This document shows positions 43,213 to 52,140 of a stretch of 61,742 nt of DNA, one piece after another. The notes below the pieces were generated by a model. The model saw nothing but the letters and a program-made list of their open reading frames with translations, was not told the DNA's origin and did no database searches. Every line of letters begins with the position of its first letter. Positions within the stretch are counted from its first letter, which is position 1. Position numbers and translations under genes: made by a program. The stretch is from Chromobacterium sphagni (lineage in GTDB: Bacteria; Pseudomonadota; Gammaproteobacteria; Burkholderiales; Chromobacteriaceae): contig NZ_MKCT01000016.1 in assembly GCF_001855555.1 (NCBI RefSeq), forward strand, positions 1-61,742. The letters run 5' to 3'.

Positions 43213-43977
43213 ATGAACAAGATGTGGATGGCGGCATGGGCGCTGCTCGCCGGCTTGGCTCAGGCCGCGCCGGATGCGCAGACAATACTGGCGAACAGCG
43301 ACGCGGTGCGCAATCCGGGCAAGTCCTTCGGCCTGATCGTGTCGCTGGTGGGCTACAAGGATGGCAAGGAGAACGAGCGCAGCGCGCTGGCGGTGTATTC
43401 GCGCGCCGACCCGAACAACGGCCAGTTCCGCAGTTTGCTGCGCTTTGTCAACCCGGCGCGCGACGCCGGCAAGCTGATGCTGAAGAACGGCAACGACCTG
43501 TGGTTTTACGACCCGGCCAGCAAGGCCAGCGTGCCGATCTCTCCGCAGCAGCGCCTGCTGGGCCAGGCCTCCAACGGCGACGTGGTGACGGTGAACCTGG
43601 CGCTGGACTACCGCGCCGCGCTGGCGGGCGAGGAGGACATCCTGGACGGCGACCGCCAGGCGCGCCATTGCTACAAGCTGCGCTTGACCGCGCGCAACGC
43701 CGGCGTCACCTACCACGCGATAGAGCTGTGGGTGGACACGGCGGGCTACCGCAGCCGCAAGGCCAGGTTCTACGCCGAAAGCGGCGGCCTGCTGAAAACC
43801 GCCTATTACCGGGCCTACCAGCAGGTGCTGGGCCAGGAGCGTCCCACCGAGACGGTGATCATAGACGGTCTCAATCCCAAGTGGGTGACGGTGTTGCGCA
43901 ACAGCGATTTTGCCTGGCGCGAGGTGCCGGAGGCCTGGCTGCAGCGCGACTATCTGCCGCGTTTCCGGGCGGAGTGA
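43213..43977 (+). CDS. LolA-like outer-membrane lipoprotein-sorting family protein
   Basis: 254 residues with a signal peptide (ending AQAAPD) and the elongated half-barrel LolA-like pattern: QTILANSDAVRNP, GNDLWFYDPASKASVPISP, LDYRAALAGEEDILDGD. In the Lol pathway LolA ferries lipoproteins across the periplasm. Proteins of this subfamily (outer-membrane lipoprotein-sorting type, PF17131) usually sit beside FtsX-type ABC genes, as here. ATG 43213 is chosen because GAGGAG stands six bases before it; ATG 43207 directly abuts the site. Confidence 0.85.
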   Translation: MNKMWMAAWALLAGLAQAAPDAQTILANSDAVRNPGKSFGLIVSLVGYKDGKENERSALAVYSRADPNNGQFRSLLRFVNPARDAGKLMLKNGNDLWFYDPASKASVPISPQQRLLGQASNGDVVTVNLALDYRAALAGEEDILDGDRQARHCYKLRLTARNAGVTYHAIELWVDTAGYRSRKARFYAESGGLLKTAYYRAYQQVLGQERPTETVIIDGLNPKWVTVLRNSDFAWREVPEAWLQRDYLPRFRAE

Positions 43978-43980
43978 GCG

Positions 43981-45210
43981 ATGCGGCGCTTGGGAAGGCT
44001 GCTGGCGCTGGCCGGCCTGCTGTCAGGGGCGGCCAGCGCCGACGACGACGCGGCGGCGCTGCAATTGGCCGACCAGACCCAGTTGCCGGCGGAGAAACCT
44101 CGCGATTTGAAACTGCTGCTGGAGGCGGCGGCCATCGCCAGTCCGGGCGCGCCGGGCGGCCAGCGCTTGTCGTTTGACATCCGTTGGGACGGGCGGCTGG
44201 ATCCGGATTGGCGCGCGGTGTTGTCCAATCGCCTGGACCAGAACTTCGCCGATGCGCCGGGCCGCAGCCATGGCGTCGACACGCTGAAAGAGGCTTATCT
44301 CAGCCGCGAGTTCGGCGGCGCCAGCATGCTGGACATTGGCCGCGTCAACACCCGTTACGGCGTGGGGGTCGGTTACAACCCGACCGACTTTCTGGGCGAG
44401 GGCACGGTGCGCTCGGTGGTGTCGGCCGATCAGGCCAGCTTGCGGGAGAACCGGCTGGGCAACGCCATGCTGCGCTGGCAGCGGCTGTGGGACAATGCCT
44501 CGCTGACGGCGATCTGGTCGCCCAAGCTGGCCGATGGCCCCAGCGGCAATGGCATGAGCCTGGATTTCGGCGCCAGCAATCCGCGCGAGCGGGCGCTGCT
44601 GGTCTACAGCTACCGCTTTACCGAAGCGCTGAACCCGCAATGGTTGCTGTTGCAGGAGCAGGGGTGCTCGCCGCAACTGGGTTTCAATCTGTCGCGGGTG
44701 CTGGGCGACTCCACCGTGGCCTACATCGAGTGGGCCGGCGGCAGGCAGGCGCCGCAATGGCGGCAATGGCTGGGGCAGGAGGGCGATGGCTGGAGCAACC
44801 GGCTGGCGAGCGGCCTCACCTGGACCGGCGGCAATAAGCTGAGCCTTACGCTGGAAGGCGAGTACGATGGCGGCGCGCCGGATTCGGCCAGTTGGCGGCA
44901 ACTGCAGGAGAGTCCGTTCTATGGCTTGTATCGCATGCGCATGGCCACCAGCACGGCCTTGCTCACCCGGCGCGGCGCGCTGTTGCGCGCCAGTTGGCAG
45001 GACGCGCTGGCGGACAATCTGGACCTGACCGCCATGCGCGGCGTCAGCCTGGTGGATCATAGCGGGATGAACTGGGCCGAGGCGCGCTATCATCTGGGCC
45101 CGGTGGATCTGGCGCTGCAGTGGCAGCGCTTCGACGGCGGCGCCTTGAGCCAGTATGGCGCCGGGCCGGCGAAGCAGGCATGGCAGCTGGTGTTCGATTA
45201 TTTCCACTGA
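43981..45210 (+). CDS. Outer-membrane beta-barrel protein of the ABC/LolA-like cassette
   Basis: 409 residues with a signal peptide (cleavage near ASA-DDD) and many alternating amphipathic strands rich in aromatic girdle residues (TVAYIEWAGGRQAPQWRQWL, VDLALQWQRFDGGAL), ending in WQLVFDYFH, an aromatic-terminal C-end like that of barrels folded by BAM. No porin family is recognised. It starts three bases after the LolA-like gene, so the operon encodes inner-membrane motor, periplasmic carrier and outer-membrane end-point together. Confidence 0.75.
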   Translation: MRRLGRLLALAGLLSGAASADDDAAALQLADQTQLPAEKPRDLKLLLEAAAIASPGAPGGQRLSFDIRWDGRLDPDWRAVLSNRLDQNFADAPGRSHGVDTLKEAYLSREFGGASMLDIGRVNTRYGVGVGYNPTDFLGEGTVRSVVSADQASLRENRLGNAMLRWQRLWDNASLTAIWSPKLADGPSGNGMSLDFGASNPRERALLVYSYRFTEALNPQWLLLQEQGCSPQLGFNLSRVLGDSTVAYIEWAGGRQAPQWRQWLGQEGDGWSNRLASGLTWTGGNKLSLTLEGEYDGGAPDSASWRQLQESPFYGLYRMRMATSTALLTRRGALLRASWQDALADNLDLTAMRGVSLVDHSGMNWAEARYHLGPVDLALQWQRFDGGALSQYGAGPAKQAWQLVFDYFH

Positions 45211-45219
45211 GGTGAAATC

Positions 45220-46241
45220 ATGAGTGCATACCAACGCTGGTCCGGCGAATTGCGCGAGCTTGCCGTCTGCAGCGCGATCAACCTGGCTATCGCCCTGTTT
45301 TTTTCCTCGCTTGGCGGTTGGGGATGCTGTACGACAACCTGCTGATTTCGTTTTGCATCGGCTATAGCTGCTGGCTGACCGGCAGCCTGCTTGGCGGCTG
45401 GCTCAAGCTTAGCCGAATCGTCGTCTATCTGGCGGTGCTGTTGTTCAGCGTGCCTTTCGGTTTCAAGCTGGCGGCCTGGCTGGGCGCTTTCGACGTGTTG
45501 GCGCGCGCCTTCCGCGTGCCGGAGCGAGCGTATCTGTTTTTGCTGCCGACATTTCTGGTGGTGACCTTCGCCATGGCCGTCAGCATGCTGTACTACCGCT
45601 CGCAGGCGCTGGCGGGCGAGCTGGAAGCCACGCGCCGGCGCGAGGCGGAAAGCCGCGAAGCCCAGACCGCCGCCCAATTGGCGCTGCTGCAGGCGCAGAT
45701 CGAGCCGCATTTCCTGTTCAACACCCTGGCCAACGTGCAAAGCCTGATCGAGATGGATCCGCCCCGCGCCTCCAGCATGTTGGGGCATCTCAATACCTAT
45801 CTGCGCGCCAGCCTGGCGCGCAGCCGCAACGCCGGCGGCACGCTGGGGCAGGAGCTGGAGTTGGTGTCGGCCCTGTTGGACATCGCCGCCATCCGCATGG
45901 GCGAGCGGCTGCAAGTGAAGCTGGAAGTGGACGAGGCGCTGAAAGCGCTGCCCTTGCCGCCGCTGTTGCTGCAGCCTTTGGTGGAAAACGCGCTCAGGCA
46001 CGGCCTGGAGCCCAGCGTGACCGGCGGCGAGCTGGCGATCTTCGCCGAGCGCCAGGACAAGTTTCTGCGCCTGGGCGTCAGCGACAGCGGAGTGGGAATC
46101 GCCGAATCCTCGCCGCCCGGCGTCGGCTTGGCCAATATCCGCGAACGGCTGGCGGCGCTGTACGGCCCGGCGGCGCAATTGCGGCTGATGCCGCGCCAGC
46201 CGCATGGTGTGCTGGCCGAACTGGTATTGCCGCTTGCATAA
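45220..46241 (+). CDS. LytS-type sensor histidine kinase, frameshifted in a T-run
   Basis: The start ATG 45220 (behind GAGGTG) reads MSAYQRWSGELRELAVCSAI into a first membrane helix, then loses frame in a run of seven T at 45298-45304. One more T restores LFFFLAWRLGMLYDNLL and the rest. The downstream frame carries further helices, the PF06580 kinase H-box (QIEPHFLFNTLANVQSLI), N-box PLVENALRHGLEPS and GVGLANIRERLAALYG. It would phosphorylate the LytTR regulator encoded next. If the shift is real, translation could only restart at TTG 45318 or ATG 45324, losing part of the sensor. Confidence 0.85.
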
Positions 46242-46268
46242 TCATTCTTTGCCCGACAGGAAGTCTCC

Positions 46269-46991
46269 ATGCCCACCGCGCTGATCGCCGACGATGAAGC
46301 CTTGCTTGCCGCCGCGCTGCAAAACGCCTTGTACAGGCTGTGGCCGCAGTTGGAGATCGTCGCGGTCGCGCACGACGGCGTGACGGCGTTGGCCGACATC
46401 AACCGGCTGCGGCCGGACTTCGCCTTTCTCGACATACGCATGCCTGGCGTGGACGGCATGGCCGTGGCGAAAAGCGTGTCCGGCTGCCGGGTGGTGTTCG
46501 TTACAGCCTACGACCAGTTCGCGTTGCAGGCATTCGAGGCCGAGGCGGCGGACTACTTGATGAAGCCGCTGGACGATGTCCGCCTGCTGCGTTGCATCGC
46601 CCGGCTGCAGAGCCAGCTGCCGGCGCCGGAAAAAGCGCCGCAGCCGGCCAGGATGGAGGCCCGAGGCTGGCTCAACTGGATCACCGCCGGGCTGGGCAAC
46701 AGCAAGCGGCTGATCCCGGTGGACGAGGTGCTGTATTTCAAGGCCAGCGACAAGTACACCGAATTGGTGCTGGTCGGAGAAACCCAGCTGATCCGCACGC
46801 CGCTGAAGGAACTGGCGGCGCGGCTGGACCCCGGCCAGTTCGTCCAGATCCACCGCGGCTTGATCGTGCGGCTCGCGGCGGTGCAGGGCATAGAGCAGGA
46901 CATGCTGGGACGCAGCTTCGTCCAATTGAAGGACGGCGGCGAGAGGCTGCCGCTCAGCCGCAGCTTCGCCGGCCAGTTCAAGGCGATGTAG
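46269..46991 (+). CDS. LytTR-family response regulator
   Basis: 240 residues. Receiver domain with acidic pair ADDEA (residues 7-11), phosphoacceptor in FLDIRMPGVDG (about residue 55), and LMKPLDDVRLL. A linker with Pro/Ala leads to a LytTR DNA-binding domain (about 135-238) marked by EVLYFKASDKYTELVLVGE and VQIHRGLIV. It pairs with the LytS-type kinase and lies directly after the ABC/LolA-like/barrel cassette, which it may control. Confidence 0.92.
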   Translation: MPTALIADDEALLAAALQNALYRLWPQLEIVAVAHDGVTALADINRLRPDFAFLDIRMPGVDGMAVAKSVSGCRVVFVTAYDQFALQAFEAEAADYLMKPLDDVRLLRCIARLQSQLPAPEKAPQPARMEARGWLNWITAGLGNSKRLIPVDEVLYFKASDKYTELVLVGETQLIRTPLKELAARLDPGQFVQIHRGLIVRLAAVQGIEQDMLGRSFVQLKDGGERLPLSRSFAGQFKAM

Positions 46992-46994
46992 CGT

Positions 46995-47495
46995 CTACTT
47001 CAGCAGTTCGAAAATCTTCGGCAGCTCCGGCTCGCCGTCCATATACGGGGCCTCGCGCAGATAGCCCACCTGGCGCAGGCTGCGCACCAGCACCTTGCCG
47101 CTGTCCGGGTAGAAGCACACTTCACTGGCGTGGTTGGGCCCCATGCCCAGGTAGACCAGATCCTGGTCAAACGGGTTGGCCAGCTGGTGGGCGATGCCGG
47201 TGCCGGCGGGACAGGACAGGCAATCGCCGGGGCCTACCTCGCAGATATCGTCGCCGTAGCGGAACACGCCGCGTCCGGACAGGATGTAGAACACCTCGTC
47301 CTCCAGCGCGTGGCTGTGGAAGGGGCAGCCGGCATGGCCCGGCGGCAGACGGGTGAGATTGACTCCCAGTCGGCCCTTGCGATCCTCCATCGCCGGTGTC
47401 AGCGGTTTGTAACCGCCGCCCCAGTGCGCGCCCTCCTGATGATCCTTTTCTTCAACCTCGCTGACATTCACCACATTGGCGGGTCTTGCGCACAT
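46995..47495 (-). CDS. Cupin-domain protein
   Basis: 166 residues with a single beta-barrel cupin core. Motif 1 is FHSHALEDEVFYILSGRG, giving His, His and Glu for metal binding, and motif 2 is GDCLSCPAGTGIAHQLANPF, ending in His. No partner domain identifies a reaction; dioxygenase, isomerase or sensor roles are all possible. The gene converges on the response-regulator gene (3 bases apart) with no room for separate terminators. Confidence 0.8.
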   Translation of the reverse strand: MCARPANVVNVSEVEEKDHQEGAHWGGGYKPLTPAMEDRKGRLGVNLTRLPPGHAGCPFHSHALEDEVFYILSGRGVFRYGDDICEVGPGDCLSCPAGTGIAHQLANPFDQDLVYLGMGPNHASEVCFYPDSGKVLVRSLRQVGYLREAPYMDGEPELPKIFELLK

Positions 47496-47523
47496 GTCGA
47501 TTCTCTGGTTTGATTTGGCCTAT

Positions 47524-47540
47524 TTATGCTTTTGGCATAA
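47524..47540. promoter_or_regulatory. Dyad upstream of the cupin gene
   Basis: TTATGC-TTTTG-GCATAA, perfect 6-bp arms, lies 29 bases before the leftward cupin start, where it would overlap the promoter. A plausible operator; no regulator gene is adjacent. The rest of 47541-47750 shows no gene. Confidence 0.35.
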
Positions 47541-47750
47541 TAATTCCTTGGGAAAAAGGCATCGCGATGCGCCTACCCCCTGTCTCATCCCCGGCTGTTC
47601 GACTGCCTGCGCCGCCAAAAATCAAGCTGTCGCGCGTCGGTCCGGCGGCAGGATCGCCGTCGCCGCCTGTCCGCCTGCGGTCGGTAATGCAGCTGGACGG
47701 GGACATTCCGCGACCGGATTCGAGCCTGCGCTGGCGCGGTGTGGGATTGG

Positions 47751-47774
47751 GGCCGGGAGGGTCGTCTCCCGGCC
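47751..47774 (-). terminator. Hairpin downstream of the GNAT-like gene
   Basis: GGCCGGGAG / CTCCCGGCC (9-bp perfect stem, 6-base loop) stands 10 bases beyond the stop of the leftward gene at 47784. No U-tract follows, so it is a weak intrinsic terminator or an mRNA 3' end stabiliser. Confidence 0.45.
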
Positions 47775-47783
47775 GATGGCGGG

Positions 47784-48539
47784 TCAGACTTGCCCGCGTT
47801 TCTGTTTGCGGATGCGCAGCCAGCGGAATACCGCGTGCGCCACGGAAACCGGCGACAGCGGCACCAGCGCCAGCAGTCCGTCGCCCAGGCGGTAGCCGGG
47901 GTTCATGCTGAGGAAGAAGCGGTCGGACGGCTTGGTGGAGCGCTGCCAGAACTGGTGGTCGTCCTTGCTGTCGCGCGTCAGGATGCCCAGATTGGCGATG
48001 AAGGGCCGTTCGGGAGAAACCGGATTGATGTTGAAGCTGGCGAAAAGCTCGCATGCCTTGGCCGCCAGCGGGTGGCGCTCGTCCTGGCCAGGCGCCGGCC
48101 AGAACCCGCGGGCGAACTTGTGCAGCACGCCGTAGCTGGAAGGGTGCAGCATCACGCCGAAGAAATACATGGGGTGCAAGGGGTGGCTCAGCCAGTTGTA
48201 CAGCACCTGAAGCATCATGAAGGAGAAATTGCTGTTTTTGCCGCGGTATTCCTTGTACAGGCCAGACTGGATGCGCAGCACGCTGCAAGTGCGGCCGCCG
48301 ATCTGGCGGCGGAAGCGGTGCATCGTACAGTAGCCGACCAGGCGCCGGCTCGCGTCGCGGTGCAGCAGCAGGCTGCTGTGCTCGGCGGGCGGGGAGAAGA
48401 TCATGGCGTTGAAGGTGTCGAAGTCGGTGCCGGCGAAGATGGCATCGTGCACCTGGAACAATTCGCGGGCCAATTTCTCTTTTTGCGCCGGCTCCAGCTT
48501 GGCGGGCAGCACGCGGGTGGAGTGGATGATGTCGGCCAT
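47784..48539 (-). CDS. GNAT-fold protein of unknown substrate
   Basis: 251 residues, start ATG 48539 behind AAAGGGAA. The central part (RLVGYCTMHRF, then VLRIQSGLYKEYRGKNSNFS) fits the beta4-alpha3 core of an acetyltransferase fold, with YRGKN in the place of the acyl-CoA pyrophosphate loop. The rest has many aromatic residues (LYNWLSHPLHPMYFFGVMLH) and matches no family I know. No catalytic assignment is made. Confidence 0.6.
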   Translation of the reverse strand: MADIIHSTRVLPAKLEPAQKEKLARELFQVHDAIFAGTDFDTFNAMIFSPPAEHSSLLLHRDASRRLVGYCTMHRFRRQIGGRTCSVLRIQSGLYKEYRGKNSNFSFMMLQVLYNWLSHPLHPMYFFGVMLHPSSYGVLHKFARGFWPAPGQDERHPLAAKACELFASFNINPVSPERPFIANLGILTRDSKDDHQFWQRSTKPSDRFFLSMNPGYRLGDGLLALVPLSPVSVAHAVFRWLRIRKQKRGQV

Positions 48540-48632
48540 TTCATTCCCTTTTGTTGCGTTGCAGCATTGAAATGGGGCGATCATATAAACCGGCTGTAGC
48601 AGTGGCTACTGGCCTTTTTGATTAGCAAATAT

Positions 48633-48656
48633 CATTTTATTATTTAAATTAAAATG
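48633..48656. promoter_or_regulatory. AT-rich inverted repeat upstream of the GNAT-like gene
   Basis: CATTTTA (48633-48639) and TAAAATG (48650-48656) are perfect inverted arms around an AT-only spacer, about 95 bases before the leftward gene start. It lies in the only strongly AT-rich piece of the 48540-48783 gap and is probably promoter/operator DNA. Confidence 0.35.
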
Positions 48657-48783
48657 ACATTGAAATTTATGGATTTTCCGATGGCGGCCGCCTGATTGCG
48701 TCACGATCGCTGTCCATTTTGCCAGCCGGCAGGGTGTCGGGGGGAGAGAACCGCAGGCGACCGGAAGCCTCCTGCCTGGAGGC

Positions 48784-49710
48784 TCAGTAGCCTTGCTGGC
48801 GCTGCACGCGACCGTCGGCCTCTTCGCCGCGCGCCAGTTGCCGCAGTTTGCCGACAATCTGCGCCACCGCCTCCTGGCGCAGCGTGATGGCGGCAATGTG
48901 CGGAGTGACGGTAACGGACGGGTGATGCCAGAGCGGGTGGCCGTGGGGCAGGGGCTCGACGGCGAACACGTCCAGTTGGGCGCAGCGCAGGTGGCCGTTG
49001 TTCAGCAGGGCCAGCAGCGCGTTCTGATCCACCAGGTCGCCGCGGCCGGCGTTGATCAGCATTGAGCCGGGTTGCATCAGCGACAGCCGCTCGCCGTTCA
49101 GCAGGCCGCGGGTCTGCGGCGTGGATGGCAGCAGGCAGGCCACCACCTGGCTGGTCTCCAGCAATTTTTCCAGGCCGGACTCGCCATGCAGGCTGTGCAC
49201 GCTGTGGATATGCTTGGGACTGCGGCTCCAGCCGCTTACCGGATAGCCGTCGCGGACCAGCGCCTTGGCTACCGCCGTGCCGATCTCGCCCAGCCCCAGG
49301 ATGCCGACATGCACGTCGGCAGGCGGCCTGGGGGCCAGCATCCGCCACTGTCCGGCCGCCTGCTGGCGGCGGTAGACATCCATATTGCGCTGATAGCCCA
49401 GCACGCCGTAACGGACGTATTCGGTCATCTGGCCGGCCATGCCGCTGTCGAGCAGCCGGTATAGCGGCATGCCGTCCGGCAGGTCGGCCCGGCCTAGCAG
49501 CTTGTCCACGCCGGCGCCCAGCGCGAAAATGGCTTCCAACCGCGGCAGGCTGGCGATCAGCCCGTCGGGCACGCCCCAAACGATCAGGTAGCGGACGGCA
49601 TTCAGGCAGGCTTCGTTGACGTCGACGAAAAGTTGTTCCGGCATGGCGGCGCGGAACAGTTCGAGATAGGTGGCGACTTCCTTCGGGTTGGGAGTGTGGA
49701 CCAGAATCAT
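48784..49710 (-). CDS. ghrA: Glyoxylate/hydroxypyruvate reductase A (D-2-hydroxyacid dehydrogenase)
   Basis: 308 residues, the usual GhrA length. NAD(P)-binding loop VGILGLGEIGTAVAKALV (about residues 137-154), catalytic Arg/Glu/His context in MLINAGRGDLVDQNALL, DVFAVEPLPHGHPLW and TPHIAAITL. It reduces glyoxylate and hydroxypyruvate. A short stem (AGCCTCC/GGAGGCT, 48766-48784) begins at the stop codon and may help terminate. Confidence 0.9.
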   Translation of the reverse strand: MILVHTPNPKEVATYLELFRAAMPEQLFVDVNEACLNAVRYLIVWGVPDGLIASLPRLEAIFALGAGVDKLLGRADLPDGMPLYRLLDSGMAGQMTEYVRYGVLGYQRNMDVYRRQQAAGQWRMLAPRPPADVHVGILGLGEIGTAVAKALVRDGYPVSGWSRSPKHIHSVHSLHGESGLEKLLETSQVVACLLPSTPQTRGLLNGERLSLMQPGSMLINAGRGDLVDQNALLALLNNGHLRCAQLDVFAVEPLPHGHPLWHHPSVTVTPHIAAITLRQEAVAQIVGKLRQLARGEEADGRVQRQQGY

Positions 49711-49795
49711 GGCTTGGCTTCATGGTTGGGTATGCCTGCAGTATACGCCGCCCATCGCAGGGCCTGCCAAATCGGTCGCGGCGCTATCGGCGCGA

Positions 49796-50566
49796 TCACT
49801 GGACGGCGTAGCGCTCGCCGAGGCGGCGCATGGCGCCGATCAGCCGGGTTTCGATGTCCTCGCCGCGCTCCAGCTGTTCGGTGGCGTGCCGCAGCAATTG
49901 CGGATGGCCGCCGATCAGCACGGAATGCCTGGCGGCGGCAAACATGGACAGGTCGTTGCTGTCGTTGCCGAAGCAGACCAGCTGTTCCGCCTCGATGCCA
50001 TGGCGGCGCAGGGCGCTCATCTTGCTGACGCCGGCGGCGGTGATGTCGACGATCTGCTGGTCTGAGTGGTGGTGGATATGGATGTCGTCGCGGCTGCTCA
50101 GCGCCTGTTTCAGGCCATCGCCATCGGCGCATTCGGTTACCAGCAGCTTCACCGGCTGATGAATCTCGCCGCGCGGCACATGCCTGGCGCGGCGCTGCGG
50201 GTCCACCAGCGCCATGAAGGGGTGGTCGGGTTCGCCTTGGTAATGGTAATGCCAGGCTAGGTCCACCAGATAGGATGCGGCGTGCTGTTCCGCCAGCGCA
50301 AACAGCTGTTGCAGCGTGTCGTCGGCCAGCAGGCTGATGGCGGTCAGTTCGCCGCGGTGGTAGGTCATCGCGCCGTTGGAGCCGACGAACAGGCCGTCGT
50401 GAAAGCTCGGGTCCAGCAGGTGCAGGATGTCGCGGTAGGGGCGGGCGGAGGCGAAGCCTATCTGGTGCCCTTGCCGCTCCAGCTCTGCCAGCGCGCGCTG
50501 GATGGCTGGGCTGATGCTGCTGCCGTTGAAGCAGATGGTGCCGTCTATGTCGAAGATGAAGTGCAT
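49796..50566 (-). CDS. HAD-superfamily phosphatase, Cof type
   Basis: 256 residues. Motif I is FIFDIDGTICFNG (Asp nucleophile and Asp+2 at residues 6 and 8), motif II GFASARPYRD, and motif IV FGNDSNDLSMF with a preceding Lys region (GVSKMSALRRHG): the Cof/YbiV class of sugar- or nucleotide-phosphate phosphatases with a C2 cap. Start MHFIFDIDG at 50566 gives the family N-terminus; a longer form from ATG 50608 (MANAAPPL) has a better AGG site and is possible. Substrate unknown. Confidence 0.85.
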   Translation of the reverse strand: MHFIFDIDGTICFNGSSISPAIQRALAELERQGHQIGFASARPYRDILHLLDPSFHDGLFVGSNGAMTYHRGELTAISLLADDTLQQLFALAEQHAASYLVDLAWHYHYQGEPDHPFMALVDPQRRARHVPRGEIHQPVKLLVTECADGDGLKQALSSRDDIHIHHHSDQQIVDITAAGVSKMSALRRHGIEAEQLVCFGNDSNDLSMFAAARHSVLIGGHPQLLRHATEQLERGEDIETRLIGAMRRLGERYAVQ

Positions 50567-50912
50567 GCGGTTCGCGCTGTTGAAAAGAGGTGGGGCGGCG
50601 TTGGCCATTTTCAGCCTGGAACGGGATTGGGCGGATGCTTCCCGCCAATGGTTCCATGGACATCGCCGGTATCGGCCAGGCGGGCAGTATACAAGCGGCA
50701 TGATCCGGCTGTGAACGGGATTCCGCATCTTCTTGCCGCCGCGCATGGCCGGTGTTTGCGCTAGGTGCAAACCGTAGGCGGGCGATTGCCTGTTGCCGCT
50801 CCGATGCCGCCGGCCTATATCTGGGTGAAATCCATCTTGTCCGTTCTGTCCGCATGAAAATCAGATGACGGCGGGTGGCTGTATTTCCCAGAGGCGGCGG
50901 GAGGCAGGTGCG
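50567..50912. other. Divergent gap between two HAD genes
   Basis: 346 bases holding the promoters of two oppositely directed HAD-type genes. No further gene, strong hairpin or repeat is seen. The leftward gene may extend 42 bases into this stretch if the upstream ATG 50608 is used. Confidence 0.5.
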
Positions 50913-52136
50913 ATGATAGGCAAGGACATGCAGTATCTGCTGGGCGACCGGAGCTTGCGGGCGCTGACGGCGCTGCCGGAGTTGCGCGGCGCCGCCGGCG
51001 TGCTGGGCAGCGATGTCGAGGGGCCGCTGTTTTTGGGCGACTTCATCGCCGAGGCGCTGTCGGCCAGGGTCCGGCCCCGCCACGGCGCCATCGAGGCCGT
51101 GCCATCCTATGGCCAGATCCTGTATCAGGAAGGCTATGCCGCCTTTACCGAAACCACCATAGGTCTGCGCCGGCCGTTGCGCCGTGTCGGCGGCGGGCCG
51201 CCGGGGTGCCGCTATACCTGGGTGCAGGAAGGGACCGACACCATTCTCGCCTTGCCGATGCTGCTGGCCAGCGGCGTTGACTACGCGTATCTGGACGGAC
51301 TGGCGCGCGGCAGCGCGGCCACCCCCGGCGCGGCCGAACTGGTCCGCGAGCTGGAGCGCCGGGGCATGCCAGTGGTGGGCATCACCACCGCGCCGCAACA
51401 GCCATATCGCAATCTGGTCGAGCGCAACGGGCTGCTGGCGCGGGAGCGCATTATCGGCTCGCCGTTTCCCTTGAACGAGACCCGCGAGCTGTTGCAGGGG
51501 AGGCGGCGCTGGGATGATGAAATCGGGATGGTCTGCCGCTATCTGGACGACGCCTTCGCCATCATCGACGGCTACTCGGAAATACACAGCCGGCATGGCG
51601 AGCGTTCGCGGCGCCTGTCCGATGCCGGCCGGCGTCTGCTGCGGGCGCGCTTCCTCAAGCATTGCCGCGACGAGCTCGGCATTTCCTACGATCCGGCGGA
51701 ACGGCGTGGCCGGACCGCGTCCACCCTGCTGGGCGAGATCATCGAAGCCTGCGCGATGGTGGGCGACCGCGCCAAGGCTGCGATAGCCTTGAATCTTGGC
51801 CGCTCGCTGCGTGATGGCGCGCTGGTCGCCATGGGCGACGGCGGCAACGATGTGCAGATGCTGCGGCGAGCGCCGCTGTCGATAGGCGTGAACGGTCCTG
51901 ACGCCGCCAGGGCGGCCAAGATAGCGGTGGTCACCGCCGACATGGGCTGCGTGCTGCCCATCCTGAGGCAGATCATCGAGGGCGAACGCGATGTCAACGC
52001 CATCATCGGCCGCGCTCAGGCCGAGGTCGGCGAGGCGGCATGGATACACCGCGGCGGCGAGCATCTGGCGCCGGAGTCGCTGGCGCGCCACCGCGACATG
52101 AAAAGACGGCTGCGCGGCGAGTTCGTCACTTACTGA
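50913..52136 (+). CDS. HAD-like protein with EhaR-type motifs
   Basis: 407 residues, start ATG 50913 behind GGGAGGCAGG. HAD-like motif I appears as LGSDVEGPLFLGDFIAEAL (DxEGP rather than DxDGT) and motif IV as ALVAMGDGGNDVQML. A large helical insertion lies between. The DxEGP form is what I recall from archaeal EhaR-like HAD proteins and some bacterial relatives; phosphatase activity is plausible but untested. Four bases separate it from a DMT exporter gene, so the two are probably cotranscribed. Confidence 0.6.
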   Translation: MIGKDMQYLLGDRSLRALTALPELRGAAGVLGSDVEGPLFLGDFIAEALSARVRPRHGAIEAVPSYGQILYQEGYAAFTETTIGLRRPLRRVGGGPPGCRYTWVQEGTDTILALPMLLASGVDYAYLDGLARGSAATPGAAELVRELERRGMPVVGITTAPQQPYRNLVERNGLLARERIIGSPFPLNETRELLQGRRRWDDEIGMVCRYLDDAFAIIDGYSEIHSRHGERSRRLSDAGRRLLRARFLKHCRDELGISYDPAERRGRTASTLLGEIIEACAMVGDRAKAAIALNLGRSLRDGALVAMGDGGNDVQMLRRAPLSIGVNGPDAARAAKIAVVTADMGCVLPILRQIIEGERDVNAIIGRAQAEVGEAAWIHRGGEHLAPESLARHRDMKRRLRGEFVTY

Positions 52137-52140
52137 GCCC

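Noticed and set aside
47496-47910. Pro/Arg-rich plus-strand frames between the cupin and GNAT-like genes
   Set aside because: No ribosome site, biased composition, and they overlap a real gene on the other strand.
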